Notes under the pieces: model-generated
The model's database searches: none
Told to the model about the DNA's origin: nothing
The model's input: the letters and a program-made list of their open reading frames with translations, nothing else
Program-made: the position numbers and the translations under genes
Assembly (NCBI GenBank): GCA_008931825.1
Contig: QXVZ01017950.1
Coordinates: 28,143 to 92,142 of the forward strand
Length of the DNA: 64,000 nt
Direction: 5' to 3'
From: Phallusia fumigata
Taxonomy: Eukaryota > Chordata > Ascidiacea > Phlebobranchia > Ascidiidae
Part shown: one piece after another, positions 11,801-23,082 of the stretch
Position numbering within the stretch: the stretch's first letter is position 1
Layout of the letters: every line of letters begins with the position of its first letter

Positions 11801-14766
11801 AATCCGGTCTGGTTTATGATTTTGATATTATGATGCAGAAGAAGAAAGCAGAAAGGTAACAGTCGAGTTAAAATGGATCAGATCAAATGCAGAACATTGC
11901 ACAGTTAAAATTTTTGCCACATATTTTGTAGAAAGGGCAGGCGGAGGAGAGATGGAGGGACAATGATTTCGGATTCTGATGACATCATAAGTGCTATGCT
12001 TCTGAAAATGAAGGAGGCTGCAGATGCAGACAAGGAAGCAAACCGACTGAGAAAACCTGCTTTAAAAAAGTTGAAAATGCTGCAAATAGTTGTTCGACAC
12101 TTGACAAAACAAGTAGGTTACACAAAACTCTGTTACATTCACAAAGCATTAATTGAACCAAGCTACTTTTTGGTATGTGTTATTTCATTCTAATAGGTGA
12201 AAATATATATGTATTTTTTAGGATCTGAAGGAAGCATTTGTAGACATGGGAATGGTGGCAGCAATTGCTGACTGGTTATCTCTCCTTCCAGATCGCAGTC
12301 TTCCTCACCTAAGCATCAGAACAGAACTGCTGAAAATTTTGCATGACATGCCCCCAGTCAGTGCGGTAAGCAACCATGGCTTTTAACTTAGAGGCAACAA
12401 ATGAACTGGATTGCACACTTCTATGTTCATTGTTTGTATCTATAAATATATGTCCTAAAGCGACCATGCATGTGGGCCAAGGTCGATCTTGCGACCTCAT
12501 ATGATGAAAGATGTCATTTGCAACAGACAGTGGTGCCTGTTTAGCGTCTTTCATCTAAACCTGTTGATCTCAGTTGGTAGAGGTCAAACCCATGACTTCG
12601 TTTCACCACTGGCGATAACTAGATATGTGTAATTTGCACATTGCTGAACGTGCTCTGATTCCCGGCGCTGTTACTAGTATCTGCAATTGTTTGTACCTGG
12701 CTACGTTGATGTTGGCTTGTGTGGGATAAACTGGTTACTGTGCTTACATACTCTGTTTTTCACATTTAGGAAACATTGAAATCGAGCGGCATCGGTCGTT
12801 CAGTGATGATCTTGTTTAAACATCCGCGTGAAACGCGACACAACCGAGAATCAGCTGGACGACTTATCAACAAATGGTCGAGGCCGATATTCGGACTCAA
12901 TGACAATTTTAAAAGCATGAGCAGAGGAGGTGAGTATCAGGCGATAATAAAAAACCGCGCGTATTTTTCTTGCTATCCTTTTAACCTTTTGCAAGGTATT
13001 GTCACGATTTTTGGCAGCATATGTGCAAATTCATTGTTAAACACTGTCGTTTTGTGACTTGAGTTACAAGTTTACGAAATAATACTGCCTGTTCAGTGAA
13101 CAACGATATATAACCACACCGCCTAACAAACTACGCTGGGTTTGGATTTGTAACATCGCCTCNACAAGTAGGTTACACAAAACTCTGTTACATTGACAAA
13201 GCATTAATTGAACCAAGCCACTTTTTGGAATATGTTATTTCATTCTAATAGGTGAAAATATATATGTATCTTTTAGGATCTGAAGGAAGCATTTGTAGAC
13301 ATGGGAATGGTGGCAGCAATTGCTGACTGGTTATCTCTCCTTCCAGATCGCAGTCTTCCTCATTTAAGCATCAGAACAGAACTGCTGAAAATTTTGCATG
13401 ACATGCCACCAGTCAGTGCGGTAAGCAACCATGGCTTTAAACTTAGAGGCAACAAATAAACTGGATTGCACACTTATATGTTCATTGTTTGTATCTATAA
13501 ATATATGTCTTAAAGCGACCGTGCATGTGGGCCAAGGGTCAATCTTGCGACCTCATATGATGAAAGATGTCATCTGCAACAGACAGTGGTGCTTGTTTAA
13601 CGTCTTTCATCTAAACCTGTTGATCTCAGTTGGTAGAGGTCAAGCCCATGACTTCGTTTCACCACTGGCGATAACTAGATATGTGTAATTTGCACATTGC
13701 TGAACGTGCTCTGATTCCCGGCGCTGTTACTAGTATCTGCAATTGTTTGTACCTGGCTACGTTGATGTTGGCTTGTGTGGAATAAACTGGTTACTGTGCT
13801 TACATACTCTGTTTTTCACATTTAGGAAACATTGAAATCGAGCGGCATCGGTCGTTCAGTGATGATCTTGTTTAAACATCCGCGTGAAACGCGACACAAC
13901 CGAGAATCAGCTGGACGACTTATCAACAAATGGTCGAGGCCGATATTCGGACTCAATGACAATTTTAAAAGCATGAGCAGAGGAGGTGAGTATCAGGCGG
14001 CAATAAAAAACCAGGGGGTGATGCACTTGTTGCATTTGCGTATTTGTCCTGCTATCCTTTTAACCTTTTGCAAGGTACTGTCACGATTTTGTGCAGCATA
14101 TAAGCGAGTCATTGTTAAAAACTGTCGTTTTGTGACTTGACTTACAAGTTTACGAAATAATACTGCCTGTTCAGTGAACAACGATATATAACCACACCGC
14201 CCAACAAACTACGCTGGGTTTGGATTTGTAACATCGTCTCATGCGTAATGCCACCTGTTTTTTTGCGTTGTTTGTTATGACACCCTGGTCCTTTAACGGA
14301 TAAGGTATATTCGAAGGATTTGTAAGAATACCTGTTATATTTAAAAATAAGTGTGTTTACCAGAGGCCTGTAAATGAATTTAATTTTAGAACGCGAGCAA
14401 AGAGATTTGGAGCAAATGCCACAAGCTAAACGACGTCGACTGAGTACTGGCCAAACGGAGTCCGGACGAGATGGTTCTGGCCCGGCCCAAGACCAGGAAC
14501 CGCTTCGTCCCGGCGACCGCGGTTTTGTCATGCGTGCCCGTGTTCCGATGCCCTCACATAAGGACTATGTTGTCAGGCCCAAGTGGAACGTTGACGATGG
14601 TAACGAGGACGACGACGGGGGGTACAAGAAACGTGGCAAGTCCAAGTCCCGTAAGGACGAACGCCTGGAGAAGCACATCAAAAACTTTGCTGAACGCCGT
14701 AAGAATAGTAAAATGCAGCGTGCTGTCGGTATCAGTCTCGAAGGTAATAAAATGCCACTTACCTGA
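8805..14766 (+). CDS. IWS1: IWS1/Spn1 transcription elongation factor (partly hidden by assembly gap)
   Basis: Nuclear factor that binds SPT6 and elongating RNA polymerase II. Visible exons: 8805-9028 (runs into the gap), 9871-10065, 10255-10466, 11181-11255, 11347-11490, 11732-11855, 11932-12112, 12222-12365, 12770-12929, 14390-14766. All resolved junctions are in phase. The N-terminal half is Glu/Asp/Ser-rich with repeated FDSDSDEE-type boxes, typical of IWS1. The TFIIS N-terminal (LW) domain starts at [13 protein letters not shown] and continues through [29 protein letters not shown] and [10 protein letters not shown]. The C-terminus [14 protein letters not shown] is almost the vertebrate ending. 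Exons 12222-12365 and 12770-12929 have near-identical copies at 13277-13420 and 13826-13985. Only one pair can be used, because adding both inserts 304 nt and breaks the frame. Some coding sequence may be lost in the gap. Confidence 0.93.
9029..9645. other. Assembly gap (617 N)
   Basis: Run of 617 N inside the IWS1 acidic N-terminal region. The sequence on its left is IWS1 exon and on its right is an interspersed repeat copy, so the exon end and possibly further exons are missing. Any open frame drawn through it is an artefact. Confidence 0.99.
9646..9822 (+). repeat. Interspersed repeat, copy 1 (right part)
   Basis: Sequence starting AGAAACAATCAT right after the gap, in an IWS1 intron, resembles 10895-11040 (CAGAAACAATCATGTCATAA... 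through GCCACC) with many substitutions. It is the 3' portion of a moderately diverged dispersed element. The left end is lost in the gap. Confidence 0.55.
10533..10533. other. Single-N assembly junction
   Basis: One N inside the IWS1 intron at the left end of repeat copy 2. Unlike several other single-N sites here it is not flanked by an obvious direct duplication. Confidence 0.9.
10537..11040 (+). repeat. Interspersed repeat, copy 2, with internal ~129-bp tandem units
   Basis: Lies in the IWS1 intron between exons ending 10466 and starting 11181. It contains two and a bit tandem units of about 129 bp. Each has TTTTACCCTnTAG, CAGTTACCCCA, CAGCCCCCTA-like and ACTTGGACAGTTTGTAA blocks (unit 1 about 10551-10680, unit 2 about 10681-10807, then a partial unit). 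The tail from about 10892 matches copy 1. No coding capacity or terminal inverted repeats are visible. Confidence 0.6.
12109..14240 (+). repeat. 1.05-kb direct duplication around a single N (two alleles of an IWS1 segment)
   Basis: Bases 12109-13162 are repeated at 13164-14240 with only the N at 13163 between them. The copies differ by scattered substitutions and small indels (for example one replacement near 12943 versus 14007) but keep the same two exons and splice sites. The second copy begins inside exon sequence (ACAAGTAGG, the last 4 exon bases plus donor) and the first ends abruptly at the N. This is what two unmerged haplotype contigs give, not a biological tandem duplication. Confidence 0.85.
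12565..12608 (+). repeat. tRNA-like (SINE-head-like) segment in an IWS1 intron
   Basis: TGATCTCAGTTGGTAGAGG closely matches a tRNA D-arm/A box and is followed by a short GTCA..TGAC stem-like segment and a weak B-box-like GACTTCGTTTC. The other allele carries it at 13621-13664. There is no acceptor stem or proper T-arm, so it is not a working tRNA gene. It may be a decayed tRNA-derived SINE. Confidence 0.3.
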
Positions 14767-16332
14767 TATGGAAACACACTCCATTGCCTTGGAGATGACG
14801 TTCGAACAACCGCTGGATGGCGTATCGCAGTCTTTTCTGCGCCTGAGGACTTCACATAACATCAGCATGTTTTTTTTATAAGTACAAGCGATTCATGAGT
14901 TTGAAAATATTGACTGGCCCGAAGCGCATTACAAACTGGAGATTTGAAATAAGCTTTCTAATTTTTTTATTACTTTTGCATTTTTACTGCCTTATGTATC
15001 AATGCGAGATTGCAATTGTGCGCTTTGTCTTTTATTGACTACAACAAACTGGTAATGGCAAACAATATTATGCGTTTTCAACAATATTGGAATTACGTTT
15101 TCCAATACACAAGTTGCTGTTTTGCTACTGCAATGAAATAAATGTTTTTCTCAAACAAGGATGTAAACAATGCGTCCATCAATCCATGCATCGGATGAGG
15201 AGTGCGTTTTGGAGCTCTGGTAATACTTTGGAAGTAGTGCATGATGACATCTTTAATGACGTCACCCTTTAATGCAAAGTGCATGCTTAAAAATTATAAT
15301 TGCAGAACGTACTGTTTGTCAACCCTGAGGGTTATTGTCAGTTGCTCGTTGATTTGTTGCGGAGCAGGCTAATCATTAATCAAAACTGTTCTTCGCCAGT
15401 TCAAGATCCTGTGATAGAATACAAAAGAAAGTAGAAGAAAAAGACCTGGTTGCTACAGTTCAGATAATTACCAATTTTGTGATGTTGAGTATAAGTTTGT
15501 AGATGCTAATGCTGCGAAATATAAGATGCAGCGTATGCGGTTATAGTGTCTTTTGGGTTAGGCCACTTCTGGTTTACACATCTGCACACCACATACACAG
15601 CATACTTTATTGAGGTGTATAAACTGTTATAATTATTATTATGTTGTCGTGTCTGTGTATATCGTTTATGTTGGACAGATGTGTTAAAGCATCGATAGAT
15701 TCAGCAGTAACTAATCTGATTGAAATGCCTATTCAACAGTCGTAACTCGGCGATTTAGTTTTTTCGGCATCAAAGGGAAAGGTTCGTTTGCAGAAATGCG
15801 ATGTCGCGTCATGTATTTAAGTTGTCTATGATTTACAATTTGCACGCTTCACTTGACCCGACCAGCAACAATACGTCATTTGTGTTTTGTGGAGTGGCCG
15901 AGCAATGAACGACAATAAAAAAGCAACCCAGGTAACTGAACTGATTGGTGATTATTTAACAGATTTGACATGTTGTTTAAAGTATAAACACCAGTTTGTT
16001 GGATTTGACAAAGTTTGCTGTAGAAATTACTCGAGTCCAAAAACTACACGAGTAGATTTTTCTCAAATAAAAAGTTGTGGTTAAGTTCCAAAACTATATG
16101 TTTAAAAATGTAATGAAATAGTAATATTTTGAATCAATATCAAACGGTTGCTCTATTTTACTGTTCAAATCTGATTTTGTTACTTGGGCAAATCTGATTC
16201 TTCAGTCTTACTTGGGTAAAGCATGTGTGTGTAAAAGGCAATGCAGCAATTTTGCAAAATGTTTATTATTTTGCATTTTAGTGCTTAACAGTGATCAGCA
16301 AAACACATTGATGACCAGCTGAAAGCAGTGAA
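14767..16332. other. IWS1 3' UTR and IWS1-TRIM23 intergenic region
   Basis: No gene recognised. An AATAAA at 15137-15142, 371 nt after the IWS1 stop, is the likely polyadenylation signal. The remainder should contain the TRIM23 promoter and 5' leader. The short open frame near 15887-16084 shows no family features. Confidence 0.5.
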
Positions 16333-19300
16333 ATGACGTCTTCATCTGCAATTTTCGACTTACTTCCACGAAAAAGGCATCGCTCCACAGAGAATCGACT
16401 TCTTAGTGTATGTTTTCTCAGTATGTTATCACTAGTGTCATGCTGAACATGATTAAAACTATTGTTACATGTTTTAGAATTTTAACTAAAACAGTGGATG
16501 TTATACACATACCTTGTTAGTAATGGAATATTTTCATTATCCTTACAAAAGCTACAGTATATCAACCAGTTGGGTATCTTTAAAAACTGATATCCCACTT
16601 GGCACATCCAACAGAGAGCAAGTTTCTTAACAAACGTTGACAGTCTGAACCAAAGTTTTTCAAAGTCAAAGGCCATTAAGTCATTCACTAATCAGTATGC
16701 TGTCAGGGGTTCAGCAATAAACAGTTTGAGAAACACTGGTATATATGGTACATTCTAAACCAGTTGGCAGTGATTTTACAGGTGTGAAAATGGCATAAAT
16801 TGTATGCGCAACTAAAAATACTAGAGTGCTAACATTTCTTACCTGATGGTAGGTTATGTTATCATTATTTCACTGTTTCACATGAGTAAACATGACAGCT
16901 TAGTGATGTAGTGAGGCAGGCAAGACAAGGTTAAATTCATACCAGCATTTTGTGCATTTTAGGTTCTGGAATGTGGCGTATGTGGAGAACAATTTTCATT
17001 ATCAGGGGACAAAGTTCCCCGTTTGCTGCTGTGTGGCCATTCTTTCTGTCATGATTGTCTCACCAGATTGCCTATTCAGGTATAATCTTTTGCTGAGTAT
17101 TTTTTCCAATGATAAAGTATAGACCAATGAAAAATACTGCCAGAGTTGTTATTTACCACTAAATATCTTTGTTTTTTAGGCTGGAAGTTTAGTTTGTCCC
17201 ATGGATCGCCAGATCACCGATGTGGGGTCTGGTGGTGTTTGGAGTTTGAAAAAGAACTTTGCACTTATTGAGCTAATGGAAAAACTTCAGCTTGGAGGCA
17301 TAACACATATTTTTCAATCATCGAATTCACATAAGAACCTGGAAAGTGATCAAAATTCTCATACTTCTGTGAGTATCATGGTCCAGTAGTTCCTAGTCTT
17401 TATTTTTTCTTATTTTTGAGTAAACTTTAAAACAAGCACATTTGACTATTACTGCAAAAAAGGAAAGTAGAGGTTTGGTTGTGATTGCAAATGACAGGTT
17501 TATGCTTCAGGCTCTTTACTAGTTGGTCTGCAAGTACACTGTTTCACTTGTTTAAAGGTTTGCCACAAAACAGCTTAAACAGTCGCATATTTTCTTGTGC
17601 TAAAGCCAATTTCATTTGAGTGATATTAATGTAAAACAAATAACCTTAACAGTGCAGGGTTTTTGACTAGAAGTGATTTGTAAAAACTATTTATTATGTA
17701 CAATTTAGTCTGAGGTGACAAATGGTTGCTATAAACTTCCTCCACAATTCACAGAAATTTCTGTAAATTACCTTCATATGCTTATACACCTTGTGATTAG
17801 CACTTTGGTTCTCTGCAATGCACCCTACCTGATCACAACTGTTTGCATCATTTTCTTCATAAAATATGTAAAGAAATTGTTTTCACTTTGTTTCTACACA
17901 ATGCTGGTATATTCCTCTTTTTCTGCAATAAACAGTTCCGATTTTTCCAATTTGCATGCATGATAAATAAATATGTAATGTTGTATGTTGTAATTTTTGG
18001 CTAAAAATGACCCATGAGTTTACCCACCAGTTTTTAACCCAATATGCTTTTTTGGTCACAGGCACTGTAGTTCAGAAATATTGAAACAAATATATACACT
18101 CAAATTGAACGCATCAGGTGGTTCTTATTATTGGAATTGGATGAAATTTGGGCAGTTTGTAAACATGTCAATGTGGTGGTTGCTGTGATTTACCCTATAC
18201 CCCGGGTAGTTAACTTTTTAGCCTAACTATGGGACTCAATGTGAAATGATATGGTAAATATGTATGCATTTTAAAATGGGGATAGTAGTGTGTAATGGCG
18301 ATATGGTGAAAGACACCCTTTTAGTTTTAGAATGGTTTAAAAATAGATGTTTTGCTGTCGCAGTGAGTAGTGATATCTTATATTTACAGGAAGCAACATG
18401 TTGTGACGAGGATGATTCACATGTAGCCACCTTGTATTGTTTAGTTTGTTGCACCAATCTGTGTCAAGATTGCTCAGCATCCACTCACTCTACCAGAACT
18501 CTGTCGAAGCACAAGTAAATACCAAATGTAGTACATTTTGTTTTTATATTTTACACAAACTGCTTTTACCGATGATTTCTATTTGTACAAACATAAACCA
18601 CTAAGATCCATATAGACTATCGTTTTAACATAGTAAACACTGTATATAGCTTATACATTATAAATTGTGACAATGCCTCTGGTCACAGTCTTAAATCATG
18701 GGACTAGTCACTGCTCTATGTGACCGATATACTGACATAGCTCTTATTGAACAGACGTATTGATCTCAAGGACAAGCCAACCCAGCCAACAATGTGTCCC
18801 CTACACCAAACGCATGCACTGGAGTTTGCTTGCTTACAGGAAGAATGCAGGTTCAACCCAGCCATGTGTTACCTTTGCAAAGAACATGGAAAACATAGAG
18901 GGCACAAGGTATGACAATGCCTGGCATGATACACTTACCAACTGACCTTTGCTACAAAACAGGCAATGGGCTTGTTCACACTTCAAATGAAATTTGGTCA
19001 TGCATGGTAAACTATTATCATGTATTTTTTGATTATGGCAGAAGCCCTTTTGGAATCAGTAGATTGCTGTGTAAATTGCATGGCATTTGTAACACACAAA
19101 TAAATTAGAGAAACAAGTATCGTGACTTTAACATACAATTAGCCTTTACAAGTCTTAGAAAGATGTATGTAATACAAGAACATCTTTTGTTTAGTAGCCA
19201 ATCTATACTTTTAGTTTCAAATTTCTATTATTGGTCAAGGCAAAAACAATCTATAATCAACTGAATCACAGCACAACTTACTGGAGAACGAGGTCCGTTC

Positions 19301-22300
19301 AACAAGATCGGTCGCCCGGGAAGCGGCGGAGAGGGCAGGTGCGTTTTTATCGCAAGTAAACGAACATGCAGCAAAAACCGCTGACGCTATTGAAAGGGTG
19401 GAAGGTGGAATTCGACTGCTTTCCGGCCAGGGTAACGTCGTCTCTAGGCAACAGGTGAGATAGATAAACAGATATATTGTTGTTGTTCAAATATTTGAAG
19501 CTTTACAAACTTTGTTAATGTTCGTAAATATAGCTCGCAATATATTTTTGAAACGTGACGTATTATAACGTCAGATTACACTTTTTCACCCCAAACGGAA
19601 AACGTAACTTCCTTTCCNAAGAACATGGAAAACATAGAGGGCACAAGGTTTGGCAATGCCTGGCGTGATTCACTTACCAACTGACCTTTGCTACAAAACA
19701 GGCAATGGGCTTGTTAACATTCACACTTCAAATGAAATTTGGTTATGCATGGTAAACTATTATCATTTATTTTTTGATTATGGCAGAAGCCCTTTGGAAT
19801 CAGTAGATTGCTGTGTACATTGTATGGCATTTGTAACACACAAGTAAATTTAAGAAATAGCGTAACTTTAACATACAATTAGCTTTTCCATGTCTTGGAA
19901 AGAGACCCAATGTAATGCAACAACATCTTTTACTTGGTAGCCAACCTATACTTTTAGTTTCTAACTTCTATGATTGGTCATGAAAAAAAAATCTATAATC
20001 AATTGAATCAGCACAACTTACTGGAGAACGAGGTCCGTTCAACAAGATCGGTCGCCCGGGAAGCGGCGGAGAGGGCAGGTGCGTTTTTATCGCAAGTAAA
20101 CGAACATGCAGCAAAAACCGCTGACGCTATTGAAAGGGTGGAAGGTGGAATTCGACTGCTTTCCGGCCAGGGTAACGTCGTCTCTAGGCAACAGGTGAGA
20201 TAGATAAACAGATATATTGTTGTTGTTCAAATATTTGAAGCTTTACAAACTTTGTTAATGTTCGTAAATATAGCTCGCAATATATTTTTGAAACGTGACG
20301 TATTATAACGTCAGATTACACTTTTTCACCCCAAACGGAAAACGTAACTTCCTTTCCGTCTATCTTGTTTGTAATAGCGCATTAAGGTGGCCATTAAGGT
20401 GAGGCGATGAAAATAAAATCGATTTACAAGTCTTAGCGTCAACGATATTTTGTCACTCGCAAGTGTGCTGTTGTAACAATATGTCGCTGACTTGTAAAAT
20501 TGATTTTATTTTCACCATCGATCGACAAACGTAGCACCGCTGTGCGATTCAGCAAAACCCAATCCTAACTCTTTACTCTTCACGTTTCTGCAGTACACCG
20601 GTACAGCTGAATCTGCTCGTGCTTGTGTAAGGGAATATTTTACTCGGCTACGAGAGACCCTGGCCGCCCAGGAGGAGGTTGCCATAACAACCCTCGACTC
20701 TCATGTTCAGTCACGTGTAACCGCCCTTCGTCGGATGCACGATGACGCAACCGCCTTACGCTCCCAGATATCGGCTGCACTTGGACACTGCAATAACGTA
20801 CTGCGCCAGGTCTGTCGGTAAAACTGTTATAGCGCACGAAAAGTTACTTCAATGTTATTACCACAATATTGTGGTTTGTTAAAGATTTTTGGCTTCCCTA
20901 TCATCAGAAAGTATAGTGGCATGGATATTACATTTAAAGAGAACAGATAAAATAATTAAGATTTTATTTCTAAACTGGTCCGCTAAATAATACATTTTTG
21001 TGGACAGCTACCTGCAGTTTTGTTCCTTTTGCATATTGCATAAAAATTCCAGCATAAGAAGAATAACATTTTTTTGTAAAAGACGAATTGTATATTAAGG
21101 GGGTTTTGTATTTGGTCCCCACAAAGATTTCACTTCGTCCGTTGCCGCATTTAGATTTAAGTGTTTTGTTGATCACAGAACGACTGCACTGTACTCGCCG
21201 CTAGGTCGGAGGTGGAGGCACTCGATCACATGTTTGATCAACAACAACGTCAGTTCAGCGAACAAACGTCGGCAGCAACTGATGTTCTCGATCCCGCTAT
21301 ACCTGTTACATTTACTAAGGTCTGAAATAGATCTGTTAGGGACGAACTATGGTTTCACTTGTCTTTGGCTATCCCCGAAACGCTTGCCCGTTCTGATTGA
21401 AAAAGAGTCGTTTGAGGCGACAACCACGTTCAAATTTGTTGCACACACGAAATATATCACGAATGTTATACTAAGCGAAAAAAGTGTAATTTGGTAAATT
21501 ATACTTCTGTCAGAAATTAATGTGGGATATGAGGACAAAGCACTTGGTAAGATTTGAATCAAAAGCAAGGTCATTACATTAGTTTTGTATTTATGCTTTT
21601 TGTCCCATTTCTTTGAAAAAATGTACTTTTTGCTGCGTCTATACCTGTATCAATACAGTATTTACGTGTAATTTTCTCATTTACATTTTTCATTTAAATT
21701 TTGTTGTGTGACCCAGGATAATCGAATCCATATTGGTCGAAAACTTGAGATTCGTGTTGTGACGTTGGGATTGGATGGAGCTGGGAAAACCACATTGCTT
21801 TTTAAACTGAAGCAAGACGAATTTATGCAGCCGATTCCCACGATAGGTGATTGTTTGTCGACAAAGTTTCCGTTCTTTAATTGTACAAATGGCCAAGATT
21901 GGTAGCCAAACTAAATAATAAGTCTCTACATATTATGATACCCCGTCGTTAATGTGAAAAACACACAACCAGTTCAACGATCTACTGTTAATCTAATGAA
22001 CGCCTGTTAATTCTTAGGCGTAACTGAATATGTGTTTTAGTATACACGCCGGTATGTTGAGTGTATGTATAGCTTATGAAGTCAATTGTATATTGTCCCC
22101 AATCAGGTTTTAACGTGGAAACGGTCGACTTTCGCAATCTACGCTACACAGTGTGGGATGTTGGTGGCAAGCACAAGCTGCGGCCTCTGTGGAAACATTA
22201 TTATCTCAACACACAAGGTAAAAACTGTACATCAGTCTATGGTTTTTATAAAATGTACGAATTATCACTAAGCTTATGTTGATCATTTCAGTGTCACATA

Positions 22301-23082
22301 TAGGACATGGTACGGGTTATAATTAAAAGAGGTTGTTTTTTAATCCATACATTTTCATGCAGCTGTCTTATTTGTCGTGGACTCCTGCGACAGCGAGCGA
22401 TTCGTGGAAGCTCACGCCGAACTTGCCAAGCTTATGTGCGAGAAAGATCTGAGAGACGCTGCTTTGCTAGTGCTTGCTAATAAACAGGTACTTACTGGGG
22501 TCGATTCAATGATTACAGACAGTGAGAGTGTTAGAGGGAAAAAAATATAACAATCCAAATCAAAATTGCGCCGGAAAAATATGAGAAATATCAGTCGGCC
22601 TTTATAGTTCAGTGGTTTCCTATTCTTTTTCCCTCATTACTCATTTACGTTCAGATTAAATTGCAATTTACCAAAATATAACTAAAGATAGTTTTACCAC
22701 AATATAAAAGCACCGTCATTTTTAGCTAAAAGGGTTAGCCAATTACCCACCCACTGCCCTGTCATCACCTATAAGTTAAAATACATCGGTATAGTTCATG
22801 TAGTTTTGGGACCACCAGGGCTGAACGCCTTTTGGTAGCTTCACTTCCAACAAATTACAGTTTTATTATCCCGTGTATTTGTCACTGGCTTTTCTGCAAC
22901 AGGACCTGCCAGGTGCAGTGCCATGCGAAGAACTTATCACAAGATTAAACCTTCACAAACTCTGCTGCGGCCGATCGTGGAAAGCCTTGCCGTGTGACGC
23001 GTCATCGGGAGCGGGACTCGAGGAAGGTCTACTGTGGCTCTCGCGCCAACTAGTGGCCGCTGGAGTACTTGAGGTTGTATGA
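16333..23082 (+). CDS. TRIM23: TRIM23/ARD1: RING E3 ligase fused to an ARF-family GTPase
   Basis: Twelve in-phase exons: 16333-16407, 16963-17079, 17180-17368, 18390-18514, 18755-18908, 19272-19454, 20594-20809, 21179-21319, 21717-21846, 22107-22217, 22363-22487, 22903-23082; 581 residues (human 574). The RING finger starts [11 protein letters not shown] with CGHSFCHDC. Two B-box zinc-binding segments follow (CCDEDD..YCLVCC..CQDC, then [18 protein letters not shown]), then a coiled coil. The C-terminal ARF domain has the P-loop GLDGAGKT, switch 2 [13 protein letters not shown] and the guanine-specificity NKQD. The protein ubiquitinates signalling substrates and, with GTP, acts on Golgi/lysosome membranes and TBK1-dependent autophagy. 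Exon 19272-19454 has an identical copy at 20012-20194 from an assembly duplication; one must be dropped. The first exon is inferred from an in-phase donor. Confidence 0.95.
17369..18389 (+). other. TRIM23 intron 3 (1.0 kb)
   Basis: AT-rich intron between the RING-proximal exon and the first B-box exon. Its 3' third holds a copy of the interspersed repeat described at 18107-18335; nothing else is recognised. Confidence 0.6.
18107..18335 (+). repeat. Interspersed repeat, copy 3
   Basis: Shares the TGAAATTTGGGCAGTTTGTAA, ACATGTCA.TGTGGTG, TTTACCCTATA and GTAGTGTGTAATG..TATGG..ACACCCTT blocks with copies 1 and 2 in the IWS1 introns. It has only one of the ~129-bp units. It lies wholly in TRIM23 intron 3. 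Confidence 0.55.
18880..20357 (+). repeat. 0.74-kb direct duplication around a single N (TRIM23 exon 5 end to intron 6)
   Basis: Bases 18880-19617 are repeated at 19619-20357 with only the N at 19618 between. Left parts (intron 5) differ by substitutions and indels. Right parts, from the exon at 19272/20012 onward, appear identical. The second copy begins mid-exon with the last codons of exon 5 and its donor altered from GTATGA to GTTTGG context. This is a retained-allele assembly overlap. Confidence 0.85.

Noticed and set aside
14471-14881. 136-codon plus-strand frame overlapping the last IWS1 exon
   Set aside because: Different phase from the well-conserved IWS1 C-terminus; a shadow.
22605-22622. 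TATAGTTCAGTGGT, tRNA A-box-like
   Set aside because: No matching B box, anticodon arm or acceptor stem within tRNA distance; it lies in a TRIM23 intron.
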